Positions 8,373 through 18,835 of a stretch of DNA of 64,000 nucleotides are shown here, in pieces. The DNA is from Bacteroidota bacterium. Its GTDB lineage: Bacteria > Bacteroidota > Ignavibacteria > UBA10030 > UBA8401. The stretch lies in the NCBI GenBank assembly GCA_035506275.1, contig DATJPT010000003.1:62001-126000 (forward strand), given 5' to 3'. The number at the start of each line of letters is the position of its first letter. Position 1 is the stretch's first letter. Below the pieces are notes generated by a model. The model did no database searches. It was not told the DNA's origin and saw only the letters and a program-made list of their open reading frames with translations. A program made the position numbers and the translations under genes.

Positions 8373-9236
8373 ATGAGTCAACCCTATAGTGCTGAAGTCG
8401 ACGTCCTAGCCGACCCCATGCTTCCGGAACTCCAGATCATTCGGAGAATTGTCTGGGAAACAGACGATACATTTACTCTTCAGCTCGAGAATCTGAATCA
8501 CGGCGCCAGGAAGTTCTTGTTCTTGCCCGGACAGTTCAATATGCTGTACGTTTTCGGAATTGGCGAGTCAGCGATCTCCATCAGCTCGGATCCGTCCAAA
8601 ACGAATATGCTGTCCCACACGATCCACCGCGTTGGAACGGTGACGAACGCGCTCGCTTCGATGAAGCGAGGCGATATCATCGGATTGCGCGGACCGTTCG
8701 GCAGCAATTGGCCGATTGAAACTGCCAACGGCCTGGACGTCTGCATTGTAGCGGGGGGAATAGGGCTCGCGCCGCTTCGCCCCGTCCTGTATTCGCTTTT
8801 TCGAAGGCGACGAGATTATGGCAGAGTGCTGCTCTTATATGGCGCACGGAGTCCCCTCGACCTGCTCTACAGGGTCGAACTTGAACAATGGAGCAAACAG
8901 TACGACGTTGAGGTGCTGGTGACGGTCGACAGGAGCGATTCCACATGGAAGGGATACATCGGCGTTGTGCCGAACCTTTTCTCGTACATCAAGCTTGATG
9001 CGCGCGCGACGTTGGCAATGGTCTGCGGCCCGGAAGTGATGATGGAATACACCATCGCCGAGATCCTGCGCCGAGGGGTTCCCCCAGAGCAAATTTATCT
9101 ATCGATGGAACGCAATATGAAATGTGCCGTCGGTTTCTGCGGTCATTGCCAGTACGGGCCAAAATTCATCTGCAAGGACGGTCCGGTCTTCGGGCTCCCC
9201 CAGATCAGCGGATTCTTCGGCAAAAAGGAGATCTAA
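8373..9236 (+). CDS. hydG: NiFe hydrogenase group 3b, gamma subunit (flavoprotein)
   Basis: FAD- and NAD(P)H-binding reductase subunit, 287 residues, of the ferredoxin-NADP reductase family. FAD-binding elements lie around [10 protein letters not shown] (53-62), the nucleotide-binding VAGGIGLAP at 126-134, and a C-terminal [2Fe-2S] site at C251, C256, C259 and C267. It carries out the NADP(H) half-reaction and passes electrons to HydB. An AAGGAGG precedes its ATG. The symbol follows the archaeal sulfhydrogenase naming and is not the FeFe-hydrogenase maturase of the same name. Confidence 0.9.
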   Translation: MSQPYSAEVDVLADPMLPELQIIRRIVWETDDTFTLQLENLNHGARKFLFLPGQFNMLYVFGIGESAISISSDPSKTNMLSHTIHRVGTVTNALASMKRGDIIGLRGPFGSNWPIETANGLDVCIVAGGIGLAPLRPVLYSLFRRRRDYGRVLLLYGARSPLDLLYRVELEQWSKQYDVEVLVTVDRSDSTWKGYIGVVPNLFSYIKLDARATLAMVCGPEVMMEYTIAEILRRGVPPEQIYLSMERNMKCAVGFCGHCQYGPKFICKDGPVFGLPQISGFFGKKEI

Positions 9237-9237
9237 G

Positions 9238-10011
9238 ATGAATCCCCGCAAACCCAAAGTCGCGGTCTATAAATTTGCTTCGTGCGATGGATGTCAGCTT
9301 TCGCTCCTGGATGCGGAGGAGGAGCTCCTGGCCGTCGCCGGTGCGATCGATATTTCGTATTTCCCCGAAGCGAGCCGAAAGATGGTGCGCGGTCCGTACG
9401 ACATCGGCGTTGTGGAAGGGAGCATAACGACGCCGCACGACGTTGAGCGCATCCGTGCGGTCAGAAAGGAATGCCGTACGCTTATCACAATAGGCGCGTG
9501 TGCAACCGCGGGGGGGATTCAGGCACTCCGCAACTGGAAAGATGTCAAAGAGTTCACGCGTATCGTGTACGCGAACCCGGAGTACATCTCCACGCTCGAC
9601 CGTTCTCTCCCGGTCGGTTCCTTTGTCCATGTCGATTTCGAGCTGCGCGGATGTCCGATCAACAAGTTTCAGTTGATCGAAGTGGTGGTCGCTTTTCTTC
9701 ATAAGCGGAAACCGAACGTTCCCACCCACAGCGTGTGCGTCGAGTGTAAACTGAAAGGAAATGTGTGCGTGATGGTTGCCGAGGGAACGCCGTGTCTCGG
9801 GTCCGTGACGCAGGTAGGCTGCGGTGCGTTGTGCCCGTCGTACCATCGCGGGTGCTACGGATGCTTTGGCCCAATGGACAGTGCAAATACACAGTCCCTC
9901 AGCAGGCATTTCATTGAATCGGGTTCGACGGACGTGGACATCAAGCTTGCATTCCGAAGCTTCAACGCGTATGCGGAAGCTTTCCGAAGGGAGAGTGACG
10001 CTCATGAATGA
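9238..10011 (+). CDS. hydD: NiFe hydrogenase group 3b, delta (small) subunit
   Basis: Small subunit, 257 residues, partner of the NiFe large subunit. C16 and C19 of the CDGCQ motif begin the proximal [4Fe-4S] site, completed by cysteines in IGACATAGG and RGCPINK. A Cys-rich C-terminal part ([11 protein letters not shown], then [16 protein letters not shown]) supplies further clusters, as in group 3 small subunits. ATG 9238 is preferred over an upstream in-frame start at 9124 because the alignment begins here and AAAAAGGAG lies just upstream. It starts one base after hydG and its 3' end overlaps hydA. Confidence 0.9.
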   Translation: MNPRKPKVAVYKFASCDGCQLSLLDAEEELLAVAGAIDISYFPEASRKMVRGPYDIGVVEGSITTPHDVERIRAVRKECRTLITIGACATAGGIQALRNWKDVKEFTRIVYANPEYISTLDRSLPVGSFVHVDFELRGCPINKFQLIEVVVAFLHKRKPNVPTHSVCVECKLKGNVCVMVAEGTPCLGSVTQVGCGALCPSYHRGCYGCFGPMDSANTQSLSRHFIESGSTDVDIKLAFRSFNAYAEAFRRESDAHE

Positions 10012-11290
10012 TAAAACGATCAAGGTCGATTATCTTGCCCGGGTCGAAGGTGAAGGTTCAGTATTTGTGAAAATCAAGAACAACGAAGTTGCGGATGTAA
10101 AGTTCAAAGTCTTCGAGCCGCCGCGGTTCTTCGAGGCATTTTTGCGGGGCCGGAATTTTTCAGAAGCCCCGGATATCACCGCCCGTATTTGCGGCATCTG
10201 TCCGGTTGCCTATCAAATGAGCTCGGTCCATGCAATGGAGAACGCGTTCGGCACTTGTGTGGACGGGCAGCTTCGGTCGCTCCGCCGGCTCCTCTATTGC
10301 GGCGAGTGGATCGAGAGTCATGTCCTCCATGCGTATATGCTTCATGCGCCGGATTTCCTGGGATATCAGGACGTTCTGGAATTAGCAAAGGACCATTCCG
10401 CCGTCGTTCAGAAGGCGTTGAAGATGAAAAAGATCGGCAACGACCTTGTCGCGTTGCTCGGCGGCAGAGAGATCCATCCGATCAATGTCCGTGTCGGGGG
10501 ATTCTACCGCGTTCCGGCCAAAAAAGAACTGCTTCCGATAGCCGAAAAATTGAAATGGCTGCGCGATGCGGCGGTAGAGATGGTCCGCTGGAGCGCGACG
10601 CTTCGATTTCCGGAGTTCGAGCGGGAGTATGAGTTCGTCGCGCTCTCTCACCCGGATGAATATCCGTTCAACGAAGGGCGCCTCGTCTCAACCAACGGAG
10701 TGGATATCAATGTGAAGGAATACGAATTCTATTTTCGTGAAGAGCACCTTCCGTACTCAAATGCCTTACAATCGGTGTTGAAGGAGCGCGAATCCTACCA
10801 GGTTGGTCCCTTGGCCCGGTTCAACATAAATTTTGAGAAGCTATCGCCGATCGCAAGAGAACTCGCGCGTGAAATTCATTTTGTCCCTATAGTCCGCAAC
10901 CCGTTCAAGAGCATTGTTGCACGTTCGATTGAAACGCTCTATGCCAGCGAGGAAGCGCTGCGTATTATCGACGAATACGAACAGCCGGAGAAACCCGCAG
11001 TGGAAGTCCAGCCCCGGCAGGGACTCGGTTTCGGCTGCACCGAAGCTCCGCGCGGCATCTTATACCATCGCTACCGGATCGGGGAAAATGGGGTGATCAC
11101 GGACGCCAAAATCGTCCCCCCAACATCACAGAATCAGCGCTCGATAGAGCTTGACCTCAGGCATGTGGTTCTCGAAAACATCGCCATGCCGAAAGAACAA
11201 CTTACCTGGCTCTGCGAACAGAGCGTACGCAACTACGATCCCTGCATTTCTTGCGCTACGCACATCGTCAAATTAGATTTTGAACCGTGA
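10004..11290 (+). CDS. hydA: NiFe hydrogenase group 3b, alpha (large) subunit
   Basis: Catalytic subunit, 428 residues, carrying the NiFe(CN)2CO centre for reversible H2 oxidation. The N-terminal ligand pair is C63/C66 in RICGICP and the C-terminal pair C414/C417 in DPCISC. Eight residues follow the conserved His420, the peptide removed by a maturation protease, whose probable gene is next (11321). ATG 10004 overlaps the end of hydD by eight bases; the longer frame from 9824 would run through hydD. Group 3b enzymes couple H2 to NADP(H) and can reduce sulfur. Confidence 0.92.
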   Translation: MNDKTIKVDYLARVEGEGSVFVKIKNNEVADVKFKVFEPPRFFEAFLRGRNFSEAPDITARICGICPVAYQMSSVHAMENAFGTCVDGQLRSLRRLLYCGEWIESHVLHAYMLHAPDFLGYQDVLELAKDHSAVVQKALKMKKIGNDLVALLGGREIHPINVRVGGFYRVPAKKELLPIAEKLKWLRDAAVEMVRWSATLRFPEFEREYEFVALSHPDEYPFNEGRLVSTNGVDINVKEYEFYFREEHLPYSNALQSVLKERESYQVGPLARFNINFEKLSPIARELAREIHFVPIVRNPFKSIVARSIETLYASEEALRIIDEYEQPEKPAVEVQPRQGLGFGCTEAPRGILYHRYRIGENGVITDAKIVPPTSQNQRSIELDLRHVVLENIAMPKEQLTWLCEQSVRNYDPCISCATHIVKLDFEP

Positions 11291-11320
11291 GTCCCGTTAC
11301 ACGGCGTCCCATTTATTACT

Positions 11321-11818
11321 GTGAATTACATCGTGAACGCATCAACGTTGATCATTGGTATTGGGAATGAATTCCGCTCCGACGACTGTGCCGGTGTTGC
11401 CGTTGCGCGGGTCTTGCGTCAAATGCATCTTCCCGGCGTTAACGTCATCGAGCAATCGGGGGAGGGGACAGTATTGATGGAAGCCATGACCGGGGCAGAC
11501 GCTGTGTACCTGGTGGACGCCGTTTCATCCGGCGCTCGGGCGGGAACAGTACATCGGATCCACGCCCACAGTGAACCGTTTCCTAGATCTTTTCATTGTT
11601 ATTCTACTCATGCCTTCGGTGTCGCTCAGGCAGTCAACCTTGCACGAACGATGAATATTCTGCCGGCAAGATTTATTTTCATCGGAATTGAAGGGAAGAA
11701 TTTCGAGCAGGGGGAACATTTGTCGAGTGAAACTTCATCAGCAATTCAAAAAGTGACTGCACTTCTGTCGAGCGAAATACTCTCACTCGCAAACAACAAT
11801 TCAGAACTGATGCTTTAA
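11321..11818 (+). CDS. Hydrogenase maturation protease
   Basis: A 165-residue member of the HycI/HybD/HoxW endopeptidase family, which clips the large-subunit C-terminus after nickel insertion. The opening IGIGNEFRSDDCAGV carries the first metal ligand (Glu); VDAVSSG and STHAFG supply the Asp and His. Start is GTG 11321, with GTG 11333 an alternative. Placement right after hydA suggests HydA is the substrate; a second protease follows hoxH. Confidence 0.85.
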   Translation: MNYIVNASTLIIGIGNEFRSDDCAGVAVARVLRQMHLPGVNVIEQSGEGTVLMEAMTGADAVYLVDAVSSGARAGTVHRIHAHSEPFPRSFHCYSTHAFGVAQAVNLARTMNILPARFIFIGIEGKNFEQGEHLSSETSSAIQKVTALLSSEILSLANNNSELML

Positions 11819-12167
11819 GCATTCATTGCGGAAACAAGAGAGGGGATGTTTGTATTTGAACGATTGTATATTAATTCAATGTTGAGAATTTATTCATTGA
11901 AATTGATATACCTTTTCGCAGAAAAAGAGTACTAAACTCTCAGAAGTAAGAAATGTCTTCCTCTTGTTGTTAGGATTTTCAGCTTTGGTCAATTTTTTTT
12001 GGTATGATGCTTGCACTCCTTTATGTAGTTTATGAATCAGTTTCCGCTGCGTTTTTATGTGGCATAGGTTAGAGGGCCAGAAAAGTTCTTCTTCTCATGC
12101 TTTGTTGACGTTACGTTTCACTCCCGCGGAAGACAGTACTTCGTAACACAAACTCTTAGTTAATTTC
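11819..12167. other. AT-rich intergenic region before hox
   Basis: About 350 bases without a plausible gene. It must hold the end of the hyd transcript and the start of the hox transcript. TATATT occurs at 11867-11872 but lacks a well-spaced TTG box, and no strong terminator hairpin is visible. A T8 run lies near 11993. The hoxE start has no clear Shine-Dalgarno sequence. Confidence 0.5.
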
Positions 12168-12692
12168 ATGTCTCAACAACCCACAACTACAAAAGGCGGA
12201 CATCCAAGCGGCGACAATCGTTTCAAGCTGCTTGACCGCGCAATCACGAAAAATCAATCACGCGGGGACGCACTCATCGAAGTGCTCCACGCGGCGCAGG
12301 GAATTTTTGGATTTCTTGAAAACGATCTTCTCGTTTATATCGCCCGCTCGCTGAAGCTTCCCCTTAGCACCGTGTATGGCGTTGCGACGTTTTATCATTT
12401 CTTCAGATTGAAGCCGAAAGGGGAGCACACGGTCGTCCTATGCATGGGCACGGCGTGTTATGTGAAAGGCGCTTCAGGAATTCAGAAATCAATAGAAGAG
12501 CACTGCAAGTGCAAGTTCGGCGAGACGACGGCGGACAACAAAATTTCCCTCATTCAGGCGCGCTGCGTCGGTTCGTGCGGTTTGGCTCCCGTGGCAGTCA
12601 TCGACGACAACGTTGCGGGAAAGCTGACGGGTGAACATGCGTTGCAGCGGATTAAACAATGGCAGTCGGAACCGGAGGAGGTGACCGCATGA
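12168..12692 (+). CDS. hoxE: Bidirectional NAD hydrogenase subunit HoxE
   Basis: A 174-residue NuoE/24-kDa-type [2Fe-2S] thioredoxin-fold subunit of the diaphorase module. Ligands are C92, C97, C133 and C137 (CMGTAC and CVGSC). It accepts electrons near the flavin of HoxF. First gene of hoxEFUYH, overlapping hoxF by four bases (ATGA). Confidence 0.92.
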   Translation: MSQQPTTTKGGHPSGDNRFKLLDRAITKNQSRGDALIEVLHAAQGIFGFLENDLLVYIARSLKLPLSTVYGVATFYHFFRLKPKGEHTVVLCMGTACYVKGASGIQKSIEEHCKCKFGETTADNKISLIQARCVGSCGLAPVAVIDDNVAGKLTGEHALQRIKQWQSEPEEVTA

Positions 12693-14341
12693 CGGTTGAA
12701 GAACTGCGGGAACTCGCAGAAAAAGAAAAGACGCGTCAACAGGAACACAAGAATCGGATCCTGTATTGCTCTGCGGCAGGGTGCAATTCGTGCGGCGCGG
12801 ATGCGACGAAGGCGGCGCTTGCCAGATCGCTCAAAGAGAACGGACTCGACGGCAGCTGTGAAGTCCTCGGCACCGGCTGCATGGGGTTGTGCGGCGAAGG
12901 CCCTTTGGTGAAGCTTCAGAGCGACGATACTCTCTATCAAAAAGTGGATGAAGGAGCGGCAAAGAAAATTGTCGAAGAGCACTTGCTTCACGGGGCGAAA
13001 GTCAAAGAAAATCTCGTCGACACCACCGCGCCGTTTTTTTCATCCCAGCAAAAGATCGTTCTTGAAAACTGCGGCAAGATCAATGCCGAAAGCATTGAGG
13101 AATACATCGCTGTCGGCGGCTATGAAGCGCTGGCAAAGGTCCTGACGGAACTCCAACCGATCGAAGTGATCGAAGAGGTCCGAAAAAGCGGATTGCGTGG
13201 AAGAGGGGGTGCCGGCTATCCGACTGGCTTGAAATGGGGCATCGTCCACAAGGCAAAGAGCGAACAAAAATACGTGATCTGCAATGCCGATGAAGGAGAC
13301 CCCGGAGCGTTCATGGACCGGAGCGTTCTTGAAGGAGATCCGCACAGGATTCTCGAAGGGATGGCAATTGCCGGCTACGCTATCGGCGCGAATCAGGGTT
13401 TCATCTACATTCGCGCGGAATATCCCCTCGCCATCGAACGATTGAAGCTCGCCATTAAACAGGCGGAGCGCCAGGGCTTGCTCGGCAACAGAATTTTTGA
13501 ATCGCAGTTCAATTTTAGGATCGACCTGCGCATCGGCGCCGGAGCTTTCGTTTGCGGCGAAGAGACGGCGCTCCTTCGCTCTATAGAAGGACGCCGCGGA
13601 CGGCCGAGACCGCGTCCGCCGTACCCATCGGAAAAAGGCCTGTGGGGAATGCCCACGCTCATCAATAACGTCGAGACGTACGCCAACATAGCTCCGATCA
13701 TCAACCGCGGTAACGCCTGGTTCGCTTCGATCGGAACTCCAAAAAGTGCCGGCACGAAAGTCTTCGCGCTCGCCGGGAATATCAAAAATACCGGCCTCAT
13801 CGAAGTGCCGATGGGTATCCCGCTCCGCAAAGTCATTTTCGACATCGGCGGAGGGACGCTGGACGGCACGGAGTTCAAGGCGGCGCAAACCGGCGGCCCG
13901 TCGGGAGGCTGTATCCCGAAGGAGCATTTGGACCTTCCGGTCGATTACGAATCCCTTGCGACGGTCGGATCGATCATGGGGAGCGGGGGAATGATCGTAA
14001 TGGACTCGACGTCGAACATGGTCGATGTCGCGAAGTATTTTATGGAATTCTGCAAAGATGAATCGTGCGGCAAGTGCATTCCCTGCCGAGTAGGAACGGT
14101 ACACATCCACGGCCTGCTCGACAAGATTTCCAGAGGAGAAGCGACGAAAGACGACCTTGCGCTTCTTGAGGAGCTCTGCGTTACCGTGATGAAGACGAGC
14201 CTTTGCGGCTTGGGGCAAAGCGCGCCGAATCCGGTCAGGTCCACGCTTCGCTATTTCCGGCAGGAATATGAACAGCTTCTTTCCAAACCGGTCGACTATG
14301 TTCCATCGGCGGACGGAAGAACTACAGACAATCATTTGTAA
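12689..14341 (+). CDS. hoxF: NAD-reducing hydrogenase diaphorase subunit HoxF
   Basis: FMN- and NAD(H)-binding subunit, 550 residues. The first 100 residues are a second thioredoxin-like [2Fe-2S] domain (CSAAGCNSC and CMGLC). The NuoF core follows with the FMN loop [14 protein letters not shown] and the nucleotide loop [15 protein letters not shown]-terminal [4Fe-4S] site is seen in SCGKCIPCR and LCGLG. It performs NAD+ reduction with electrons from H2, or the reverse. ATG 12689 overlaps the hoxE stop and has GGAGGAGG upstream. Confidence 0.94.
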   Translation: MTVEELRELAEKEKTRQQEHKNRILYCSAAGCNSCGADATKAALARSLKENGLDGSCEVLGTGCMGLCGEGPLVKLQSDDTLYQKVDEGAAKKIVEEHLLHGAKVKENLVDTTAPFFSSQQKIVLENCGKINAESIEEYIAVGGYEALAKVLTELQPIEVIEEVRKSGLRGRGGAGYPTGLKWGIVHKAKSEQKYVICNADEGDPGAFMDRSVLEGDPHRILEGMAIAGYAIGANQGFIYIRAEYPLAIERLKLAIKQAERQGLLGNRIFESQFNFRIDLRIGAGAFVCGEETALLRSIEGRRGRPRPRPPYPSEKGLWGMPTLINNVETYANIAPIINRGNAWFASIGTPKSAGTKVFALAGNIKNTGLIEVPMGIPLRKVIFDIGGGTLDGTEFKAAQTGGPSGGCIPKEHLDLPVDYESLATVGSIMGSGGMIVMDSTSNMVDVAKYFMEFCKDESCGKCIPCRVGTVHIHGLLDKISRGEATKDDLALLEELCVTVMKTSLCGLGQSAPNPVRSTLRYFRQEYEQLLSKPVDYVPSADGRTTDNHL

Positions 14342-14353
14342 CAGGAATTTTTC

Positions 14354-15088
14354 ATGGCAATTATCACATTAACAATCGACGGCGAACAGTTAAGCGCGAA
14401 CGATAATGACACGATACTTACCATCGCCCGTCAGCACAAGATTCACATTCCGACGCTCTGCCATCTCGACGGGCTTTCCGATGTGGGCGCCTGCCGGCTC
14501 TGCCTCGTCGAAATAGAAGGCTCGCCGAAGCTTTTTCCCGCGTGCACCACAAAGCCGCAGGAAGGAATGATCGTCCGGACGAACACGGAGCAACTGCAAA
14601 AGTACCGCCGCACGATCATCGAACTCCTCGCTTCGGAAGGGAACCATCAATGCTCCGTCTGTGTCGTGAACGGCAATTGCGAATTGCAAAACCTCGCCTA
14701 CGAAACGGGGCTGACATACGTGCGGTTTCCGTATCTCTATCCTCAAAAGACGCTCGACGCCTCGCACAAAGATTTCGTCATGGACCGCAACCGCTGCGTC
14801 CTTTGTACGCGGTGCGTGCGAGTCTGTCATGAAGTGGAAGGGGCCCATGTGTGGGATATTGCATACCGCGGAGTCAATTGCGAGATCGTTGCCGGATTGA
14901 ATCAGCCGTGGGGCAATGTCGAGGCCTGCACATCGTGCGGAAAATGCGTGCTCGTCTGCCCGACCGGAGCCTTGTTTGAAAAAGGGTCGTCGGTGTCCGA
15001 GATGAAAAAGGACAGGAACTTCCTCAAATATATCGTCACGGCCCGGCAGAAAAAAGAGTGGATCAACGTCGAAAGCGACGACGAGTAA
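14354..15088 (+). CDS. hoxU: NAD-reducing hydrogenase diaphorase subunit HoxU
   Basis: Electron-relay subunit resembling the N-terminus of NuoG, 244 residues. It has a plant-type [2Fe-2S] site (C36, C47, C50, C64), a His-Cys3 [4Fe-4S] site (H98, C100, C103, C109), and two bacterial-ferredoxin [4Fe-4S] sites (C148/151/154 and C202; C192/195/198 and C158). It connects HoxF to HoxY. It lies 12 bases after hoxF. Confidence 0.93.
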   Translation: MAIITLTIDGEQLSANDNDTILTIARQHKIHIPTLCHLDGLSDVGACRLCLVEIEGSPKLFPACTTKPQEGMIVRTNTEQLQKYRRTIIELLASEGNHQCSVCVVNGNCELQNLAYETGLTYVRFPYLYPQKTLDASHKDFVMDRNRCVLCTRCVRVCHEVEGAHVWDIAYRGVNCEIVAGLNQPWGNVEACTSCGKCVLVCPTGALFEKGSSVSEMKKDRNFLKYIVTARQKKEWINVESDDE

Positions 15089-15127
15089 GAACAATTCGAA
15101 AGCAACAAAGAACAATTGGAACTCTCT

Positions 15128-15664
15128 ATGAAACCAAAAGTAGCAACGGTGTGGCTCGGCGGATGTTCCGGATGTCACATGTCCTTTCTCGACCTCGATG
15201 AACGGCTCATCGAGCTCGCCGACAAAATCGAGCTGGTCTATTCGCCCATCGCGGATGTCAAGGAGTTTCCAAAGGATGTCGATGTGACACTTGTGGAAGG
15301 GGCTCTGGCCAACGTCGAACACGAAGAATTTGCGAAGCTCATTCGGCGGAATTCAAAGTGCGTGGTGGCGTTCGGCGATTGTGCTGTGACGGGCAATGTG
15401 ACCGCGATGCGGAACCAATGCGATGTGAACAAGGTCCTCGATCGAGCGTATGTGGAACTGGCCGACGTGAACCCGCAGGTTCCCCGTGAATACCAGACGA
15501 TCGCAGAGTTGATGGCGAAGGCTCGCCCTGTGCACGAATTGATCAAGGTCGATGCGTTTCTCCATGGATGCCCGCCGACGGCGGACCAAATTTGGTTTGC
15601 TATCAACGAGCTCCTTCAGGGGAGGATGCCCGCGTTCGCCCCTGTCTACTTGCGGTACGGTTGA
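15128..15664 (+). CDS. hoxY: NAD-reducing hydrogenase small subunit HoxY
   Basis: Small hydrogenase subunit, 178 residues, with a single proximal [4Fe-4S] cluster: GGCSGCHMS near the N-terminus, then FGDCAVTG and LHGCPPT. The compact size without a Cys-rich C-terminus is characteristic of group 3d HoxY and contrasts with HydD. ATG 15128 is chosen over TTG 15116; the upstream GGA is a weak ribosome site. Confidence 0.92.
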   Translation: MKPKVATVWLGGCSGCHMSFLDLDERLIELADKIELVYSPIADVKEFPKDVDVTLVEGALANVEHEEFAKLIRRNSKCVVAFGDCAVTGNVTAMRNQCDVNKVLDRAYVELADVNPQVPREYQTIAELMAKARPVHELIKVDAFLHGCPPTADQIWFAINELLQGRMPAFAPVYLRYG

Positions 15665-15736
15665 GAGCATTGTTGGTCACGACACAATTTAGAGATTGTT
15701 CGAACAAAAACGACGGTAAAAGGCTAAACGAAAAGT

Positions 15737-17164
15737 ATGTCTCAGACTATCACGATATCCCCGGTAACACGGATTGAAGGGCACGCGAAAATAACAATTC
15801 ATCTCGACGGACAGGGGACGGTCGAAGATGCCCGGTTCCACGTGAACGAGTTTCGCGGCTTCGAAAAATTTTGTGAGGGGAGATTGATGTCGGAAATGGC
15901 CGGCATCACATCGCGGATCTGCGGGATCTGCCCGACCAGCCATCTCATCACTTCGGCAAAAGCTGGCGACGACATTCTGGCGATCGAGATTCCCGAGACC
16001 GCCGAGAAACTTCGACGGCTGATCACCCTCGCACAGTGGATGCAGTCGCACGCGCTCAGTTTCTTCCACCTCTCTTCACCGGACTTCTTGCTCGGGTTCG
16101 ATTCGGAACCGGCGAAGCGCAATGTCTTCGGGTTGATGGAAAATCATAAGGAGATAGCGAAACGTGGGATACGCCTGCGGAAGTTCGGGCAGGAGATCAT
16201 TGAGGTCCTGGGTGGGAGGAAAATACACACGCCGTGGGCGGTGGCCGGCGGCGTGCGGGAGCCGTTTGAATCCTCGAAAAAGGATTATCTGCTCAACTGG
16301 ATTCCGGAAGCGAAAGAGACTGCGCTGCTGGCGCTCAGCGAGCTGAAGAAGATCCACTCAAAGTTCAAAAAAGACATCCCGAATTTCGGCAACTTCCATT
16401 CGTTGTTCGTCGGACTTGTAGGTAAGGATGGAGCGCTGGAGTATTATGACGGGCAGCTGCGGGTCATGGATGCGGCGGGAAATGCGATAGCCGACAAGAT
16501 CGATCCGCGTAAATACCGTGAACATTTCGGCGAAGCTTCGGAACAATGGTCCTACTTGAAATTCCCGTATTACAAACCGCTCGGTTATCCGGAAGGAATG
16601 TACCGCGTCGGACCGCTTGCCCGTGTGAATATCTGCGACTATATCGACACGCCGCTCGCCGAGGCCGAAAGAGTGCTGTTCAAAGCGATCGCCGGCGAGG
16701 CCGGAGCCGTGAATAATTCTTTTTATTTTCACTATGCCCGCTTGATCGAGCTTCTCTTCAGCGTCGAAAAAACGGAAATGCTCCTCAAGGACCCAGCGAT
16801 CCTCGGAACGCATATTCGTTCGAAAGCAGAAATCAACAGGAGTGAGGGCGTCGGCGCCAGCGAAGCTCCGCGCGGGACCCTCTTCCATCATTACTGGGTG
16901 AATGACGACGGCGTGATTCAGAAAGTGAATCTCGTTATCGCGACCGCACAAAATAATCTCGCGATGAACCGGACCGTCCGTCAGCTGGCGATGAGGTACG
17001 TCGACGGGAAAAAGGTCACCGAAGGAATTCTGAACCGCATCGAGGCAGGCATCCGGTGCTACGACCCGTGCCTTTCTTGTTCTACCCATGCGATCGGTCA
17101 CATGCCCCTCCAGGTTCAGCTTGTGGACGCAGACAATCGCGTCATTGACGAAGTGCTCAGGTGA
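15737..17164 (+). CDS. hoxH: NAD-reducing hydrogenase large subunit HoxH
   Basis: Catalytic NiFe subunit, 475 residues. NiFe ligands are C62/C65 ([10 protein letters not shown]) and C445/C448 (DPCLSC); 24 residues follow His451 and would be removed on maturation. Together with HoxY it forms the hydrogenase half of a bidirectional NAD-linked enzyme (group 3d). Its stop overlaps the GTG start of the protease gene hoxW. Confidence 0.94.
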   Translation: MSQTITISPVTRIEGHAKITIHLDGQGTVEDARFHVNEFRGFEKFCEGRLMSEMAGITSRICGICPTSHLITSAKAGDDILAIEIPETAEKLRRLITLAQWMQSHALSFFHLSSPDFLLGFDSEPAKRNVFGLMENHKEIAKRGIRLRKFGQEIIEVLGGRKIHTPWAVAGGVREPFESSKKDYLLNWIPEAKETALLALSELKKIHSKFKKDIPNFGNFHSLFVGLVGKDGALEYYDGQLRVMDAAGNAIADKIDPRKYREHFGEASEQWSYLKFPYYKPLGYPEGMYRVGPLARVNICDYIDTPLAEAERVLFKAIAGEAGAVNNSFYFHYARLIELLFSVEKTEMLLKDPAILGTHIRSKAEINRSEGVGASEAPRGTLFHHYWVNDDGVIQKVNLVIATAQNNLAMNRTVRQLAMRYVDGKKVTEGILNRIEAGIRCYDPCLSCSTHAIGHMPLQVQLVDADNRVIDEVLR

Positions 17165-17634
17165 AAAAGACTCTTGTCATAGGATACGGCAATACGCTCC
17201 GTTCCGATGACGGCGTCGGAGTCTGGATCGCGGAACGCCTCGCGGCTCTCCGTCTTCCCGATGTGGATGTAAAGACCTTTCACCAGCTTTATCCTGACCT
17301 CGCGGCGGACATGCCTCCGTACAAGACGGTCATTTTTGTTGATGCATCGGCTGACGGCGAGCCGACCGCCGTTCGCAAGGCGATCTCACCCTCCGATCAA
17401 TGGCCGTCATCAAATCACAACATCAGCCCCGAACTGCTTCAGCAACTCGCGTGGACGATGTACGACGCGGTCGTTAATTTGCAGGTCTATACTGTACGCG
17501 GCGAGAACTTTGAATTCGGATCCGCTCTATCTCCGGCAGTCGAAAAACGCGCGGCAGATACGGTAATTCTAATTGCATCGCAAATTCAGCAAACCCGCTT
17601 GGGGGCAGTGGGCGCCGGATTCTTCCTCAACTAA
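17161..17634 (+). CDS. hoxW: Hydrogenase maturation protease HoxW
   Basis: A 157-residue HycI/HoxW-family endopeptidase with [13 protein letters not shown] at the start, IFVDAS in the middle and SNHNISP, where the metal-binding His is expected. The GTG start overlaps the hoxH stop, so translational coupling is likely and HoxH is the probable substrate. It is only distantly similar to the protease after hydA, as expected for substrate-specific enzymes. Confidence 0.88.
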   Translation: MKKTLVIGYGNTLRSDDGVGVWIAERLAALRLPDVDVKTFHQLYPDLAADMPPYKTVIFVDASADGEPTAVRKAISPSDQWPSSNHNISPELLQQLAWTMYDAVVNLQVYTVRGENFEFGSALSPAVEKRAADTVILIASQIQQTRLGAVGAGFFLN

Positions 17635-17819
17635 CACCATCCTTCGCTTTCCCTTATCTGTTCGCTGCAATTCCATCGAACCTCTTTACCCCTCTTTTCC
17701 ATCGTTGCGAATCACCCCTGTCGTTTCTCATTTCTTGGAACAATTCATACGGAATGCGTTGGAAATCCGTTATTTCGTGCGGCATGGTACTTGAATAATA
17801 TCCTGCAGGAGATGGCGTT

Positions 17820-18182
17820 ATGCACGAGCTTTCCATCGCACAAAATATTTTGGAAATAGTCAGCGACCACCTGCCTCCGGGAAAGATGCAAAAGGTAAAA
17901 GCTGTCACTATCAAAGTCGGGGACGGGGCCGGCGTGGTCAAAGACTCGCTGGAGTTTTGTTTCAATTCGATCACAGCGGGCACACCGATGCAGGAGACTG
18001 CGCTTAAAATAGACCGCGTTCCGTTTATCGTCCGTTGCCGTGCTTGCGGCAGGACATCGACGAATGAGAGCGAATTTTTCTTCTGCACCTTCTGTGAAGG
18101 ATCCGATGTCGCGTTGGTTTCGGGAGATGAGCTTGAGGTTTCTGCCATTGAGCTTGCCGATGAGAAAGAGGGGATGGTATGA
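17820..18182 (+). CDS. hypA: Hydrogenase nickel chaperone HypA
   Basis: A 120-residue nickel metallochaperone. The nickel-binding N-terminus MHELSIA with His2 is intact, and the structural zinc site is C73/C76 and C89/C92. It works with HypB to insert nickel into the large subunits. GCAGGAGA precedes the ATG. The gene overlaps hypB by four bases. The 185 bases before it show no strong promoter. Confidence 0.95.
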   Translation: MHELSIAQNILEIVSDHLPPGKMQKVKAVTIKVGDGAGVVKDSLEFCFNSITAGTPMQETALKIDRVPFIVRCRACGRTSTNESEFFFCTFCEGSDVALVSGDELEVSAIELADEKEGMV

Positions 18183-18835
18183 GCGTCATTACGATCGAAC
18201 GGAAGATTCTGGAAAAGAACGACGAAGTCGCGAGCCATAACCGCGACCTTTTCCTTCGCCATGGCATTTTTGCCATCAATATTGTAAGCTCTCCCGGCGC
18301 GGGAAAAACGACTCTTCTCGAATGCACACTGAAAGAGCTCGGGGGCAAAATCAACGCGGCGGTCATCGAAGGGGACGTCCAGACAGACCTCGATGCGCAA
18401 AGAGTCTCGGCGCTCGGCGTTCCGACGGTTCAAATCGTGACTAAGGGGGGATGTCACCTTGAAGCCCCTTTGGTGCGCGAAGCGCTTGCTTCTCTGCCGT
18501 TGGACGGCGTGCAGCTGCTTATCATAGAAAATGTCGGCAATTTGGTCTGTCCAGCAAACTATGATCTCGGAGAAGCGGTGAAAGTTGTTGTCGCGAGCGT
18601 CACGGAGGGAGACGATAAGCCGCTCAAATATCCGACGATGTTCCGGAATGCGGCCGTCATGATCATCAACAAGATTGATTTGCTCCCGTACGTGAACAGC
18701 AGCGTTGAGGCGCTGAAGCGCAATGCGCTCAGCATAAACCCATCCTTAAGAGTTTTTGAGACGTCATGCATAAAAGGAACGGGCATTGCCGAATGGTCTG
18801 AGTGGCTCGTCAGGAACAGTTCCCAAAAAATATGA
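18179..18835 (+). CDS. hypB: Hydrogenase nickel GTPase HypB
   Basis: GTPase for nickel insertion, 218 residues. The P-loop is SSPGAGKTT at 37-45; the metal site residues C92-H93 (GGCHL) and C124 (LVCPAN) are present. The N-terminus has no His-rich nickel-storage stretch, so this is the minimal form. It overlaps both neighbours by four bases (ATGA). Confidence 0.95.
   Translation: MSVITIERKILEKNDEVASHNRDLFLRHGIFAINIVSSPGAGKTTLLECTLKELGGKINAAVIEGDVQTDLDAQRVSALGVPTVQIVTKGGCHLEAPLVREALASLPLDGVQLLIIENVGNLVCPANYDLGEAVKVVVASVTEGDDKPLKYPTMFRNAAVMIINKIDLLPYVNSSVEALKRNALSINPSLRVFETSCIKGTGIAEWSEWLVRNSSQKI

Noticed and set aside
9824..10003. N-terminal extension of HydA
   Set aside because: It overlaps the Cys-rich end of hydD and is not conserved in large subunits.
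11861..11872. TATATT as a hox promoter
   Set aside because: No TTG box lies at 16-18 bases upstream, unlike the other promoters, so it was not called.
13040..14335. Long open frame on the minus strand opposite hoxF
   Set aside because: It mirrors a strongly conserved gene on the plus strand, has Arg/His-rich composition and no recognisable domain. Similar mirror frames oppose the genes at 714, 31175, 43047 and 55302.
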